A stretch of DNA of 64,000 nucleotides from Symsagittifera roscoffensis (Eukaryota; Xenacoelomorpha; Acoela; Convolutidae). Position numbers and translations under genes: made by a program. The notes under the pieces were generated by a model. The model did no database searches. It was not told where the DNA came from and saw only the letters and a list, made by a program, of their open reading frames with translations. The stretch lies in NCBI RefSeq assembly GCF_963678635.1, contig NC_087062.1, positions 58,542,129-58,606,128 of the forward strand, in the 5' to 3' direction. Each line of letters starts with the position of its first letter. Positions within the stretch are counted from its first letter, which is position 1. This document shows positions 49,547 through 58,468 of the stretch, piece after piece.

Positions 49547-52375
49547 CTACCCCACTCCCCGGACAAAAATATCCATCGACGTCCCCGTCGATCGCATACC
49601 GGGTATCAAGTCGAGGTTAGAAGCTGGAGTGAGTAGTCGTCCTTCCTGGGCAGCCCAGGAAGGATCATCTCGTTCGGTCTTGATGTATTTCATGCTTTCA
49701 CGATCTACGTCCTGAATCGTGACGCTGGTCTCCTCTGGGTCCGAAGTCATTTCGTTCAGCCACTCTAAGACACGCAGGTTCATCAAGTCTTGTTCATATG
49801 ACTGCTGTTGCTTGTCGTCGAATTCTACCTCGGGTTTCGACCGGTCGTCGACCCACTCATCGTCGTGATCATCGACTATGTCAATGTCTTGTGACACAGT
49901 TATTTCTTCTAGACCCACTACTTCCTCCACTATCTTCTTCAGATCTATCCTATCGACTACAAAGTCGTCACCGTAAGGATTGTATTTCTTTCTGGGTCTT
50001 GTCCCGTCCTTCTGACGAGTCTGTATCGTGAACGGAAGATCCGGTTCCAAGTTCTTGGGAACCTCTATCTGTTCGGGATCCTGCCAATCGTCCTCTGCGT
50101 AGGGTAAGGTTTCATCGTCCGCTTCGATCACCTCGTTTGGATCCAGGTTCAGCGGTGTATCCGTTCCTTCCTCCAAGACTTCGTTTCCATCGTTCTTCTC
50201 CATGGTGCCCTTCTCGTTGACCTCACAAGCAGGATCCATCATTAGATAATCCCCTTCTTCCATGTCTGCAGGTATACACCAGTCTTCTGTCGATGGATTG
50301 TGTGGCTTGATGTTCTCGTTGTGGGCGGCTCGGCCAGTACTCAGTCTATAAAAGCGTCCCTCCTGGTGCACCTCTGTAATCATGAAGGGTCCCCTCCACT
50401 TTTTTAGGAGCTTTTTTGTCCCTTTCAGCGGTATAACGTTCTGAAATACCCATACGTAGTCTCCCACCGAGTATGCTTTTGCACCAGCTGCTTTCTTGTC
50501 AAGTTTTTTCCTCTGCCTTGGCTGTGCTTGCTGAGTATTTCGTCTACACAAATCGTTCAACTCCTGTTGGCGTCTGATCACATCCCTCACGTAGACCTGT
50601 GGAGACGTTTTCTTTCCCTCATATTCTGGGTAGAAAAAGGTTAAGGGTAAAGACTTTTCGTGTACAGTTAGCATCAAGTGTGGACTGACTCCGGTGGGGG
50701 AGTGTTGCGTGCTGTTATAGGCTCCCATCACCTGTGGAAGGTATCTGTCCCAATCGGTCATGTACCTGGAACAATATACTCTCAGCATCGACACTAACGT
50801 CCTATTCTGTCTTTCCACTAAGCCATTCGTCTGAGGGTGGTATGTCGTGGAGTGAGCCTGAGCAACCTGTGAGCGTCTCATAAGCTCTTTCGTAAGCTCT
50901 CCTACGAAAGCTGTTCCATTATCCGATTGAAACGTCATCGGACATCCATGTCTCGCTATCCATGTATTGATCAGGTTGTCGCATGTCTCTTCCGCCGAGG
51001 CAGTTATGCAGGGCACGGCCTCTGCATACTTCGTAAAATGATCTATCATGACCAACACCTGATTATAACCACTGTCTGTCATGCATATCTTTTGGTGATC
51101 TATCTGCACCACCTCATTGCATTCAGACGACTCGATCAATTGTAAAGGAAATCGCAACTTCCTTGGATCTTTGACCTGTTGGCATGACAGACATGCTGTT
51201 ACCCACTTCTCGCATGCCTTTTTCATTCCAGGCCACTCAAAGCGCTTCAGGATTCTCTGATATACTTTATCGATCCCCTGATGGCCCATCTGATCATGCG
51301 ACCTGAATAATAGTTCTGTCAGATAGAGTTGCGGCAACACTATCGCGTTATACTTGTATAGGACTCTGTCTACTTCTCTTCTTTTGCAAGCCACAATCCC
51401 GTCCTTGTTCAAATATAACCTCCCTTCCTTCTGCATGAAGTACTGTCTCAGGATACGATAACTATCCTCCTCGAGGTCCCCTTTATCCGGAGAACCATTC
51501 TCGATCCACCGTTTCAGGTTGCTTGTCATGCGATCATTTCTCTGCGGCCTGAGAAGATCCGAGAGTCTGTATCTCGCTTTCAAGTAAGTCTTCATGACCC
51601 TCATCTGACTATTCAGCTCATTGGGCTGGTGTGTGTCCTCTTCCATCTTAACGCACCAAATTTTCGCCAGCGGCTGTGTTTCTTGTTTGAACGGCTGTAG
51701 ATCAATCCTGAATACCTCTTTTTGTGGCAACAGACTTAGCGAACGTTTCGATACTGCTATTGTCTCCAAATCATCCGCTGCGTTGACAAAAACTCTTTCG
51801 CTTGGTATAAGATAGCGATCACTGTCAGGATCCTGGTACACCTCTTTGTCTAGATCCCTTGCACGAGTTTCCACTAGTAGTGTGTGGATCGCTAGTTCGG
51901 ACAGTTCTGATCCCGAGCTCGAGTTCCTGTCTGAATAGGTGTCAATTCCTGAGTTTCGGGAATTTGCATCTGTTGAAGAGGTTGTGATGGAGTCGGCACG
52001 CTCCTCCAGATCATGTCTGTGCCTTCTCCGCATCCATCTGAACTCCCCGGACAAAACCTTGTTCCCCAGGTCCTGTTTTTCATCAGGAACTTTTTCATCT
52101 ATCTCAGACTCCCCGGACAAACTTTCTTGTCCCGGGTGTTGATCTTGAACTCGCCGGTTTTTCTCATCGTTCGTCTCCCCGGACAAACAATCTAGCAGGT
52201 TTTGTTCTAACTTTTCACCTTCTTTATCCTGGTCCACAAAGGTGACGGTTTTCTTTCGCGTAGTGCTCCCCTGTTCTTTCCGTCCGTAAGAAGTACTGGT
52301 TAAAACTTCGTGTGGTATTGAGGATACTAGTTGCTGAATTATTGTCCTACAATCCCTCTCGTTTTCTTCGTGTTG
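49547..52375 (-). CDS. Integrase part of Pol
   Basis: The frame is open from the codon after TGA 52378-52376 to TAG 49549-49547, about 942 codons. The first ~300 residues are an acidic extension with LSGE repeats encoded by repeated TTGTCCGGGGAG. The integrase follows: HHCC zinc finger (HDQMGHQG ... CLSCQQ), then the DDE core with IDHQKI, FQSDNGTAF and GLVERQNRTL, then a GPY/F-like module (KKWRGPFMITEV). A long acidic tail closes the protein. No chromodomain is seen. It inserts the cDNA into host DNA. There is no Met at the frame start, consistent with release from a Pol polyprotein. Confidence 0.9.
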   Translation of the reverse strand, partial: QHEENERDCRTIIQQLVSSIPHEVLTSTSYGRKEQGSTTRKKTVTFVDQDKEGEKLEQNLLDCLSGETNDEKNRRVQDQHPGQESLSGESEIDEKVPDEKQDLGNKVLSGEFRWMRRRHRHDLEERADSITTSSTDANSRNSGIDTYSDRNSSSGSELSELAIHTLLVETRARDLDKEVYQDPDSDRYLIPSERVFVNAADDLETIAVSKRSLSLLPQKEVFRIDLQPFKQETQPLAKIWCVKMEEDTHQPNELNSQMRVMKTYLKARYRLSDLLRPQRNDRMTSNLKRWIENGSPDKGDLEEDSYRILRQYFMQKEGRLYLNKDGIVACKRREVDRVLYKYNAIVLPQLYLTELLFRSHDQMGHQGIDKVYQRILKRFEWPGMKKACEKWVTACLSCQQVKDPRKLRFPLQLIESSECNEVVQIDHQKICMTDSGYNQVLVMIDHFTKYAEAVPCITASAEETCDNLINTWIARHGCPMTFQSDNGTAFVGELTKELMRRSQVAQAHSTTYHPQTNGLVERQNRTLVSMLRVYCSRYMTDWDRYLPQVMGAYNSTQHSPTGVSPHLMLTVHEKSLPLTFFYPEYEGKKTSPQVYVRDVIRRQQELNDLCRRNTQQAQPRQRKKLDKKAAGAKAYSVGDYVWVFQNVIPLKGTKKLLKKWRGPFMITEVHQEGRFYRLSTGRAAHNENIKPHNPSTEDWCIPADMEEGDYLMMDPACEVNEKGTMEKNDGNEVLEEGTDTPLNLDPNEVIEADDETLPYAEDDWQDPEQIEVPKNLEPDLPFTIQTRQKDGTRPRKKYNPYGDDFVVDRIDLKKIVEEVVGLEEITVSQDIDIVDDHDDEWVDDRSKPEVEFDDKQQQSYEQDLMNLRVLEWLNEMTSDPEETSVTIQDVDRESMKYIKTERDDPSWAAQEGRLLTPASNLDLIPGMRSTGTSMDIFVRGVG

Positions 52376-52567
52376 TCATCTGGACGGCATGATCTTCACC
52401 TTCTCACTGACTGTTAGCAATGCCACTGCTGCTGTCCACTCGGGGTCATCTCTGGTCACTTCTCTTTCTAACAATCCACCTAGCATCCGCATCACTTGCG
52501 GTGTGACCTGCACCGTTTTATCCAATAATGAAAGGCTGTTTATATTCATGCGAGCGAGTTCTTGTCA
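52376..52567 (-). pseudogene. Pol linker bounded by two in-frame TGA codons
   Basis: Sixty-two codons between TGA 52567-52565 and TGA 52378-52376, in frame with both the RNase H tail and the integrase. Both stops are followed by CAA. The sequence (NINSLSLLDKTVQVTPQVMR) reads as ordinary protein. Confidence 0.55.
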
Positions 52568-52879
52568 GTCCAGGTTTGAGCGCAGCAACAGATCCAAGGG
52601 GACCGGGTCCTCCTTGGATAGGATCTTTATCTCGGCTGCTTTCTCTACAGGTAACTCGGGGTGTCCTGGAATTGGATGTCCAGACTTGTCCAACCATCTC
52701 GTTAAGGGAAGCGCTTCATAAGTTTCTTTGTCCAGAAACGAGAATCCCTCCTTTATTTCTGCCTGATTGGCTTGCTTCTGCTCCAATCTTTCATAGAACT
52801 CAGTTTTCTTACTGAGGCTGTCAGCATTCTGGTGTTTGTCACGCATCCTGTGCTCGATTATCATGTGGTAGCCATCCAA
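52565..52879 (-). pseudogene. RNase H C-terminal end of Pol (shifted frame)
   Basis: This frame supplies the usual end of Ty3 RNase H (MIIEHRMRDKHQNADSLSKK). It lies -1/+2 relative to the RT ORF, which ends at TAG 52887-52885 just beyond the junction. Two extra bases near 52893 would explain the shift. Confidence 0.7.
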
Positions 52880-52884
52880 TCTTA

Positions 52885-54222
52885 CTATCCATCTACCAAT
52901 ATAATCTGATCCATCGAGTAGGTCTTCAACCAGGATAACGCTCTGTTGTCCACGCGTAACCTGAAGGGAGCGCTCCCCAAGTATGCACGGTACTTTTCTA
53001 CGAAAGTGACTACTTTAAACATTTCTGCTTTTGGTGCACCATATTTCATCTCTGTGTCACTCAAGACCTTGCTGCCGTATGCAATGGGACGGAGAACCGT
53101 TCTTCCATTCCATTCTTGCTCTTGATGCAATATTCCTGAGATAGCTACTACCGATGCGTCTGTATCAAGAACATACATGCCCTTTTCTGTAGGCATGCCT
53201 AGCACTGGCGCTTCGCACAGTTCCCTCTTTATGTTCTCGAATGCAACTTGTGCTTCATCGTTCCATTCGAACTTTTTCCCTTTGTTGCCCATCAGCTTCT
53301 GCATCGGATACACCTTGTCCGCATATCCTTTTATGAACTCTCGGTAGTAATTGGCAAATCCTAGGAAGCTCAGGAGCTGTGTGTCCGTTCTGGGAGCTTT
53401 CCATGTCAACACTGCTTCTACTGCTTCCGGGTCCGGCCTCACACTATGCCTGTCCACCATTCTTCCCAGGTACTTGATTGAATCCCTAAAGATTTCAGAT
53501 TTCGATGGTTTGCACTTCCAACCTGCTCTTTTCATGCATCCAAAGACCTCATCGAGCCTATCAATGTGGTCTTCCAGGGTCGGTGTCGCTATGACTACGT
53601 CATCCACGTAACACATCACGAGATTCCCGTACTTCTTGGTCACTCTAGTCAAAGCCTGAGCCATCGGTCTTCGAAAAGTGGCCGTTGCATTGCACAAGCC
53701 AAAGGGCATCCTCTTCCACTGGTACAATCCCAATTCGCACGCGAATCCGGTTTTCTCTCTATCCTTCTTCCGCAGAGGGACCTGCCAGAAGGCAGAACCC
53801 AAGTCCAATGTGGTGAAGAACTTGGCATCACCAAGCTTAGAGAGGCTCTCGTCCATTCGCGGTATCGGGTACGCATCTTTTATCGTTACCGCGTTCAAGT
53901 AACGAAAGTCGCAACAAAACCTAAGCTGTCCCACTTTCTTTTTCGCCATTACTACCCCGCAAGCCCATGACGATTTCGAGGGTTCTATCATGTCGTATTC
54001 AAGCAACATTTCTATTTCCGCTCGGCACGCTTCCGACTTGTGTGGCGTCATTCGTCTTGCGCCTTCCCTATGGGGAACGGCGCCCTCTTCAAGTTCGATT
54101 TCGTGTTCGACGAAATTACAGCAACCGATATCCGCCTTATGTTTTGAAAATACATCTGCGTTCCGATTTAGGAGGTCCCGCAATTTTTCGAAAACTCCCT
54201 CACCTATTTTCCCATTTAAATG
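52885..54222 (-). CDS. Reverse transcriptase and RNase H part of Pol
   Basis: The frame is open from after TAA 54225-54223 and contains a complete RT: WACGVVMAKKKVGQLRFCCD (motif A approach), FFTTLDLGSAFWQVPL, PFGLCNATATFRRPM and the catalytic CYVDDVVIATP, followed by the FLGFANYYREFIKGY connection. RNase H follows (VLDTDASVVAISGILHQ, then the YGAPKAEMFKVV region) and is cut short by the frameshift near 52893. In a typical Ty3 RT the box reads NAPATFQR; here it is NATATFRR, so a substitution may have hit it. It copies the element RNA into DNA. Confidence 0.93.
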   Translation of the reverse strand, partial: HLNGKIGEGVFEKLRDLLNRNADVFSKHKADIGCCNFVEHEIELEEGAVPHREGARRMTPHKSEACRAEIEMLLEYDMIEPSKSSWACGVVMAKKKVGQLRFCCDFRYLNAVTIKDAYPIPRMDESLSKLGDAKFFTTLDLGSAFWQVPLRKKDREKTGFACELGLYQWKRMPFGLCNATATFRRPMAQALTRVTKKYGNLVMCYVDDVVIATPTLEDHIDRLDEVFGCMKRAGWKCKPSKSEIFRDSIKYLGRMVDRHSVRPDPEAVEAVLTWKAPRTDTQLLSFLGFANYYREFIKGYADKVYPMQKLMGNKGKKFEWNDEAQVAFENIKRELCEAPVLGMPTEKGMYVLDTDASVVAISGILHQEQEWNGRTVLRPIAYGSKVLSDTEMKYGAPKAEMFKVVTFVEKYRAYLGSAPFRLRVDNRALSWLKTYSMDQIILVDG

Positions 54223-54771
54223 TTATATCTCTGGCAAAACCTGTTTGTCAGATTCTAGTTCATATGACGAGGGGCGTTCCGGAAAATTCGAGCAGCTTGA
54301 TAAGCCGTCGTCCGTTTCGGATTTCATTGAAAACAATTTATGAATAGATTTTAATTCATTAATCCTCTTTAAAATTTTATCTTTATTGGCATGATAAGGA
54401 CAGTCTTTCACACTATGTTTCTTCAAGTTTTGTGTTTCCTCATAGTCGGTCCTCATCGGCAAAGCGTAACCAAGCTTCTTTCCACGCTGGATTGAAACCG
54501 TGGTGTCCAGTGTGTTCAATAACACACTGACACGCAGTCCATTTTGCGTTACCGAGAAGCTCCGGCCTAAAATCACCGAACTCTGACTGTTTGGATTCGG
54601 TACTAAACAAACCTGTTTACTATCACTTAACGAATTTAAATTTCTCATTCTAAAAATTGCCACCACAGCTTGTCCTGGCTGTAGTTTTACTTTTCTATCT
54701 ACAAAAATTGGTACCTTGTTTTCGTCTGTTATTATCCTATTAATTGGTTTCTTAACATACGGTCCGGTCAT
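54223..54771 (-). pseudogene. Pol segment between protease and RT
   Basis: From ATG 54771 to TAA 54225-54223, about 182 residues. It overlaps the end of the protease ORF by 20 bp in the +1 frame. The TAA is in frame with the RT. Sequence such as NTLDTTVSIQRGKKLGYALP matches the beta-rich region that precedes RT in many gypsy-type Pol proteins. The ATG overlap could allow reinitiation, or the change of frame could be a mutation. Confidence 0.65.
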
Positions 54772-55798
54772 TTCTAATCCGTATCAGACCGTTGTTCAAG
54801 TCAATCATCACGTCAAAATTCCTGACAAAATCTCTGCCCAAGATGAATTGGTCGGCGTCGTCCAAATTCTCTACCACCAGGAAGCTCATCCAAAGATCCC
54901 GTCCTCCCATGTGGAGGACCGTTATTGGTGTTCTTCCGGCTACGTAAATGGCACCTCGATTGGCGGCGGCCAGTCGGAGATTCGTTGGAATTAGATCTTC
55001 CCTCGTGAAGCCCATTCTTTCCCAAGTTTTTATCGGCATCACACTCACTACCGCTCCTGTGTCCAGAAGCCCTGTGACTCCGATTTTCGTTCCGTTGGTG
55101 TCGAGCAGATGTGCGGTTACATCTGCTTCATACCCAATGTGTACTGCATCTTGTTCCATCATGGCGTCATGGCCTATCCTGCGGACTTTGAGTTCCTCCT
55201 CACCCAAATAGATCTGACCCATTTGGTCATCATCTGTTGTTACATATGTCCTAGTGTAGATACTGATTCCATCCAAGTTCAGCATCACTTGATACGGCCC
55301 ATAGACCTTCAGGTAGCGTCCAAGAAGTTTCTTCATGCGAGGGCCACCCGTTGTTAGTAGTGCTCGCACAGCTCTCGATTCAGTGCGTGGCTCCACCTGC
55401 CTCAGATAATCTGCATATGTGTCCAAATGAACCAAATTGAACTCAGATGGTTCACTCAGATTTCTGATTAACTGATGCCCAGCCACTGAGATTATCGACT
55501 GTATCTTGCTTCCTTGTGGCACCATGCCAAACCTCTGACCGGAGATCACATTATGTTTCATGCTCAAACTGCTTGGTGCCTTAGTCTCCTCGACTTCCGT
55601 TGCTTCGAAGGTATTCAGTTGCTCCTGTAGTTTCTCATTCTCCAGATCGAGTTTCACTTTTTGTTTGATCTCTTTCGTCACCAGATCCTGCTGCACTCTA
55701 TTAAGAGCGTCCCTCGCGGCTGCTCTATAATCGATCTTGAAGTCATCAGCCGCAGTTGCTGGTTCCGGTTCACGTGTCTCTTCTGTTACCGCTTGCAT
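54752..55798 (-). CDS. Retroviral-type aspartic protease part of Pol
   Basis: 348 residues from ATG 55798 to TAA. The N-terminal third is helical and charged. The protease domain is in the C-terminal ~120 residues, with the catalytic LLDTGAVVSVMP and the later FILGRDFVRNFDV strand, giving the pepsin-like half-fold. It lies in the same frame as gag, five codons after the gag TAG (55816-55814). Suppression of that single stop would fuse Gag and protease, as in gammaretroviruses. Confidence 0.88.
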   Translation of the reverse strand: MQAVTEETREPEPATAADDFKIDYRAAARDALNRVQQDLVTKEIKQKVKLDLENEKLQEQLNTFEATEVEETKAPSSLSMKHNVISGQRFGMVPQGSKIQSIISVAGHQLIRNLSEPSEFNLVHLDTYADYLRQVEPRTESRAVRALLTTGGPRMKKLLGRYLKVYGPYQVMLNLDGISIYTRTYVTTDDDQMGQIYLGEEELKVRRIGHDAMMEQDAVHIGYEADVTAHLLDTNGTKIGVTGLLDTGAVVSVMPIKTWERMGFTREDLIPTNLRLAAANRGAIYVAGRTPITVLHMGGRDLWMSFLVVENLDDADQFILGRDFVRNFDVMIDLNNGLIRIRNDRTVC

Positions 55799-55813
55799 TT
55801 TCTTTGCCGCCAG

Positions 55814-56653
55814 CTATTGAGGTTTATCTTTTCTGCGTGCCTCCGCTGCACTCAACAGGCGAGCCTTGCTGGCTTTCACTCCTGACAAAGCTTCTTCATG
55901 CCTTGGATGCTTGATGTCTGCCACTGGATCCCAGAATTGCGGACAATCTGATTTGAAATGACCTTCCAAGTTGCAAAAGAAACACCTCGGGCCGAATTTT
56001 GCAATTACTCCTCTCCTGAAATTCTCATGGTCCAATTCTGACGCATCTTCGTCCGCGAGGCTAAAGCCTATTGCTTTCATGCCTTGTTTGTAAGTTGGGC
56101 ATGCTGACACATGATGGTCCGTTGAACTGCAATTGGCACAAGAGCGTCTCTTGTCCATATCATCTCTCGGTTTGTTCCAGTTGTTCCCTTGGTTTGCCGG
56201 TCCGCTGTTAAAATTTTCATAATTGTTCTGGTAGTATCCAGATCTCGAAGGAGGTTTCAACAAAAGATACTCTTTTGACTTGAGCCTCAAATCCTCTGGT
56301 GTTGGCGCATTGGTTGATAGTGGTGTGTAATGCGTTGCTAGCATTGTTCGAAGTTCATCATTCTTCACACCATCGATGAATTTTGAGGCTACTGCCAGGT
56401 TCATCCTTCGGTTTGACTCATCCGGTTGGCTGCGTCTTCTCAGCATTTCCAATTCGTCTAGAAACTTGTCTATCGTTTCATCTTCCCGTTGTCTCCGTTT
56501 CTCGAAGCGCATCATTGCTTGGTGCCCCTGCACCCCTGATTCAAAACGGTTTAACAAGATTTCGAAGATTTTCTTGGCTGTGTCACGCTGATATTGCTTC
56601 TTGGCCATGACACAGTTCAGGGCTGTCCCTTCCAAGTTACTGGTGAGAGCACT
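55814..56653 (-). CDS. Gag, capsid C-terminal part and nucleocapsid
   Basis: About 279 codons from after TGA 56656-56654 to TAG 55816-55814, the same frame as the upstream Gag ORF. The first half is the retrotransposon-type capsid region (FLDELEMLRRRSQPDESNRR and KFIDGVKNDELRTML). Two zinc knuckles follow: CANCSSTDHHVSAC and CFFCNLEGHFKSDC, both CX2CX4HX4C. The tail is basic (ARLLSAAEARRKDKPQ). It packages element RNA. The lack of an early ATG and the continuing frame show it is the second half of Gag, not a separate gene. Confidence 0.88.
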   Translation of the reverse strand, partial: SALTSNLEGTALNCVMAKKQYQRDTAKKIFEILLNRFESGVQGHQAMMRFEKRRQREDETIDKFLDELEMLRRRSQPDESNRRMNLAVASKFIDGVKNDELRTMLATHYTPLSTNAPTPEDLRLKSKEYLLLKPPSRSGYYQNNYENFNSGPANQGNNWNKPRDDMDKRRSCANCSSTDHHVSACPTYKQGMKAIGFSLADEDASELDHENFRRGVIAKFGPRCFFCNLEGHFKSDCPQFWDPVADIKHPRHEEALSGVKASKARLLSAAEARRKDKPQ

Positions 56654-58468
56654 TCATTCCTGTCTCTCCGACAAGTCCTCTTCCTCGAAATGCAGTTTCA
56701 TTACCTCTATGCAGGTATCAATACAGCCATCAGAGTCGTCTTTATAGCAGCTTGGTATCTTAAAGACTCTTCTGGACTTTTCACTGCGTTCATTGGATCT
56801 GGATAACCTTGTAAGGAATGTCTCCAAGGACCTGTTTAGGGGTTCAAAGGCTGTGGCCATTGCCGTAGCATCCCTTGAGTGCCCCGCCTGAGTGTCCTCA
56901 CACCTTGTCAAAGGCACTGTATTTGGTGCATCCCTGCGATCCGAATCGCCGTGAGTGTTTCCCCCTTGGCCCACTTGACTCCTCCCTGGGCTTGTCTGCC
57001 CTCTGTTACCGGAATCACTTCTCCCAGTCGCATGTGTGCCTTGCGTTGGTCGTTTATTAGAGGTCTGTCTGTTCCCCGTTGAACTTGCTCTACTGTTCGG
57101 GCCCCATGTTCTATTATCCCTTGTGGCATAGCCTGATGAGCTGCCCCTGCCTCTAGTGGATCCATATGTCCTCCTCTTTTGATGTTCATTGAAGTTCACC
57201 TTCGGCTCCCTGCTGGGACCTCCCGAGTTCGGTTCCCCTTCTTTTGGTCCACTCTTTCTGCTTAGTAGCCCGTCCAACCTATCCATGATAGCCTGAGTTC
57301 GCCTCTCCATCATCGCGTCTATCTTTGTGTCAAGAGTCCCAAGAGACTGCTCTTGCTGAATTCTTAACTTCTCCATGTCGTCTCTTAAGCGTAACTCTCT
57401 CTGTTCCGCTTCTCTTGTCATTCGCGACAAGTTCTTCGCTATATGCTCGTCCGTTCTTTCTTTCAAGCGTTTTTCGCTCCTACCAACTTCTTGTCTATTG
57501 CGGTTTATTTCTTCCCGCAGACTTTCTCTTTCAATGTGAACTGCTCTTTCTATTTCACTCATTCTTATGGACATCTGTTCATTTTGTTCTCCTAAACTGT
57601 CCACTATGTTGTTCAAGGCTTCTTCTAGTGCTGCTCCGTTATCCACGAGTGGCGTCACTAGTGGCGGTGTAACCCTGTCGGTCCCAGGTAGCTTCGTGCT
57701 GGTCGAAATTCGGGCCTTGACTCTCTGCCTCGACGTCTTTTCATTATCCACCTCAGGATCCGCCAATGCGTTGCCTAGCCCTCTGTTTCTACTCTCCCCA
57801 GTTTGCGGCTCTGAATTTGTCATAATCGCGAAGCCTCTCGACTGGCCCGGTGTGTTTACCTCTTTGCTTATCGTTCTCACCACACCAAATTTGTCCATGG
57901 TTCCAGTCTCTCTTTCGACGTATGCCTCATTCTCCTGGGTCGAACTATTGAGGCTGACTTGAGACCCAAAGTCCACTTGCTCTTCTTCGTCGTCCTCCTC
58001 CTCCTGGGATTCACGTTCATTTCCTGTGCCCACTCCCATGGTGAATGGAAAGATGTTTCCTAAGGTGTTCCTCATTCTTTCTGAGAACGATGATGACGTT
58101 GTTTGTTTCTCAGTCCCGCCTGCCATCATAGTGTTGTCTGTGGAAGATCTTCTAGTTGCCACTATTTCAGTAGAGATGTCGGACAGTTCCGACATCTCCT
58201 CTCGGTCCAGTGTCCCGGTGGAAGTGGCAAAATCTTGGCCTTGTTCTACCGGAGTAGATTCAGTCGCCAGCCTTCGGTTTCCTCTCCCCTCCTGTCCATG
58301 TATTTCCCGATTCTCATTCATGGCCTGGTCCGGATGGACCGCCACTTCTAGCATACCTTTTCGCTCATCTGAGGTCTTTTGACTCCTGGTTTCAATAATT
58401 CTGCCTGAAACCGTCTCTCCTTTGTCGGTCCGGGTTCGTGTGATCCGTTCCACAAAAGGGTCGGTCAT
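56654..58468 (-). CDS. Gag, N-terminal part
   Basis: I place the start at ATG 58468 (MTDPFVERITRTRTDKG); the frame is open for ~47 further codons upstream without an ATG. About 604 residues to TGA 56656-56654. The product is Ser/Thr/Glu-rich, with a strong coiled coil (roughly 290-400, MSIRMSEIERAVHIERESLR and on). An RG-rich basic stretch follows (STRGRGSSSGYATRDNRT), then the first helices of the capsid (RVFKIPSCYKDDSDG, CIEVMKLHFEEED). The TGA cuts the capsid, so Gag is split in this copy. Gag is longer than usual for Ty3/gypsy. Confidence 0.8.
   Translation of the reverse strand: MTDPFVERITRTRTDKGETVSGRIIETRSQKTSDERKGMLEVAVHPDQAMNENREIHGQEGRGNRRLATESTPVEQGQDFATSTGTLDREEMSELSDISTEIVATRRSSTDNTMMAGGTEKQTTSSSFSERMRNTLGNIFPFTMGVGTGNERESQEEEDDEEEQVDFGSQVSLNSSTQENEAYVERETGTMDKFGVVRTISKEVNTPGQSRGFAIMTNSEPQTGESRNRGLGNALADPEVDNEKTSRQRVKARISTSTKLPGTDRVTPPLVTPLVDNGAALEEALNNIVDSLGEQNEQMSIRMSEIERAVHIERESLREEINRNRQEVGRSEKRLKERTDEHIAKNLSRMTREAEQRELRLRDDMEKLRIQQEQSLGTLDTKIDAMMERRTQAIMDRLDGLLSRKSGPKEGEPNSGGPSREPKVNFNEHQKRRTYGSTRGRGSSSGYATRDNRTWGPNSRASSTGNRQTSNKRPTQGTHATGRSDSGNRGQTSPGRSQVGQGGNTHGDSDRRDAPNTVPLTRCEDTQAGHSRDATAMATAFEPLNRSLETFLTRLSRSNERSEKSRRVFKIPSCYKDDSDGCIDTCIEVMKLHFEEEDLSERQE

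Noticed and set aside
39859-58468. A variant genetic code or general stop-codon readthrough explaining the many in-frame stops of the LTR element
   Set aside because: Stops of all three kinds occur, frameshifts and a 37-bp duplication are also present, and the host cyclin E and TMEM41A-like genes read normally. With ~3% LTR divergence, decay explains the number.
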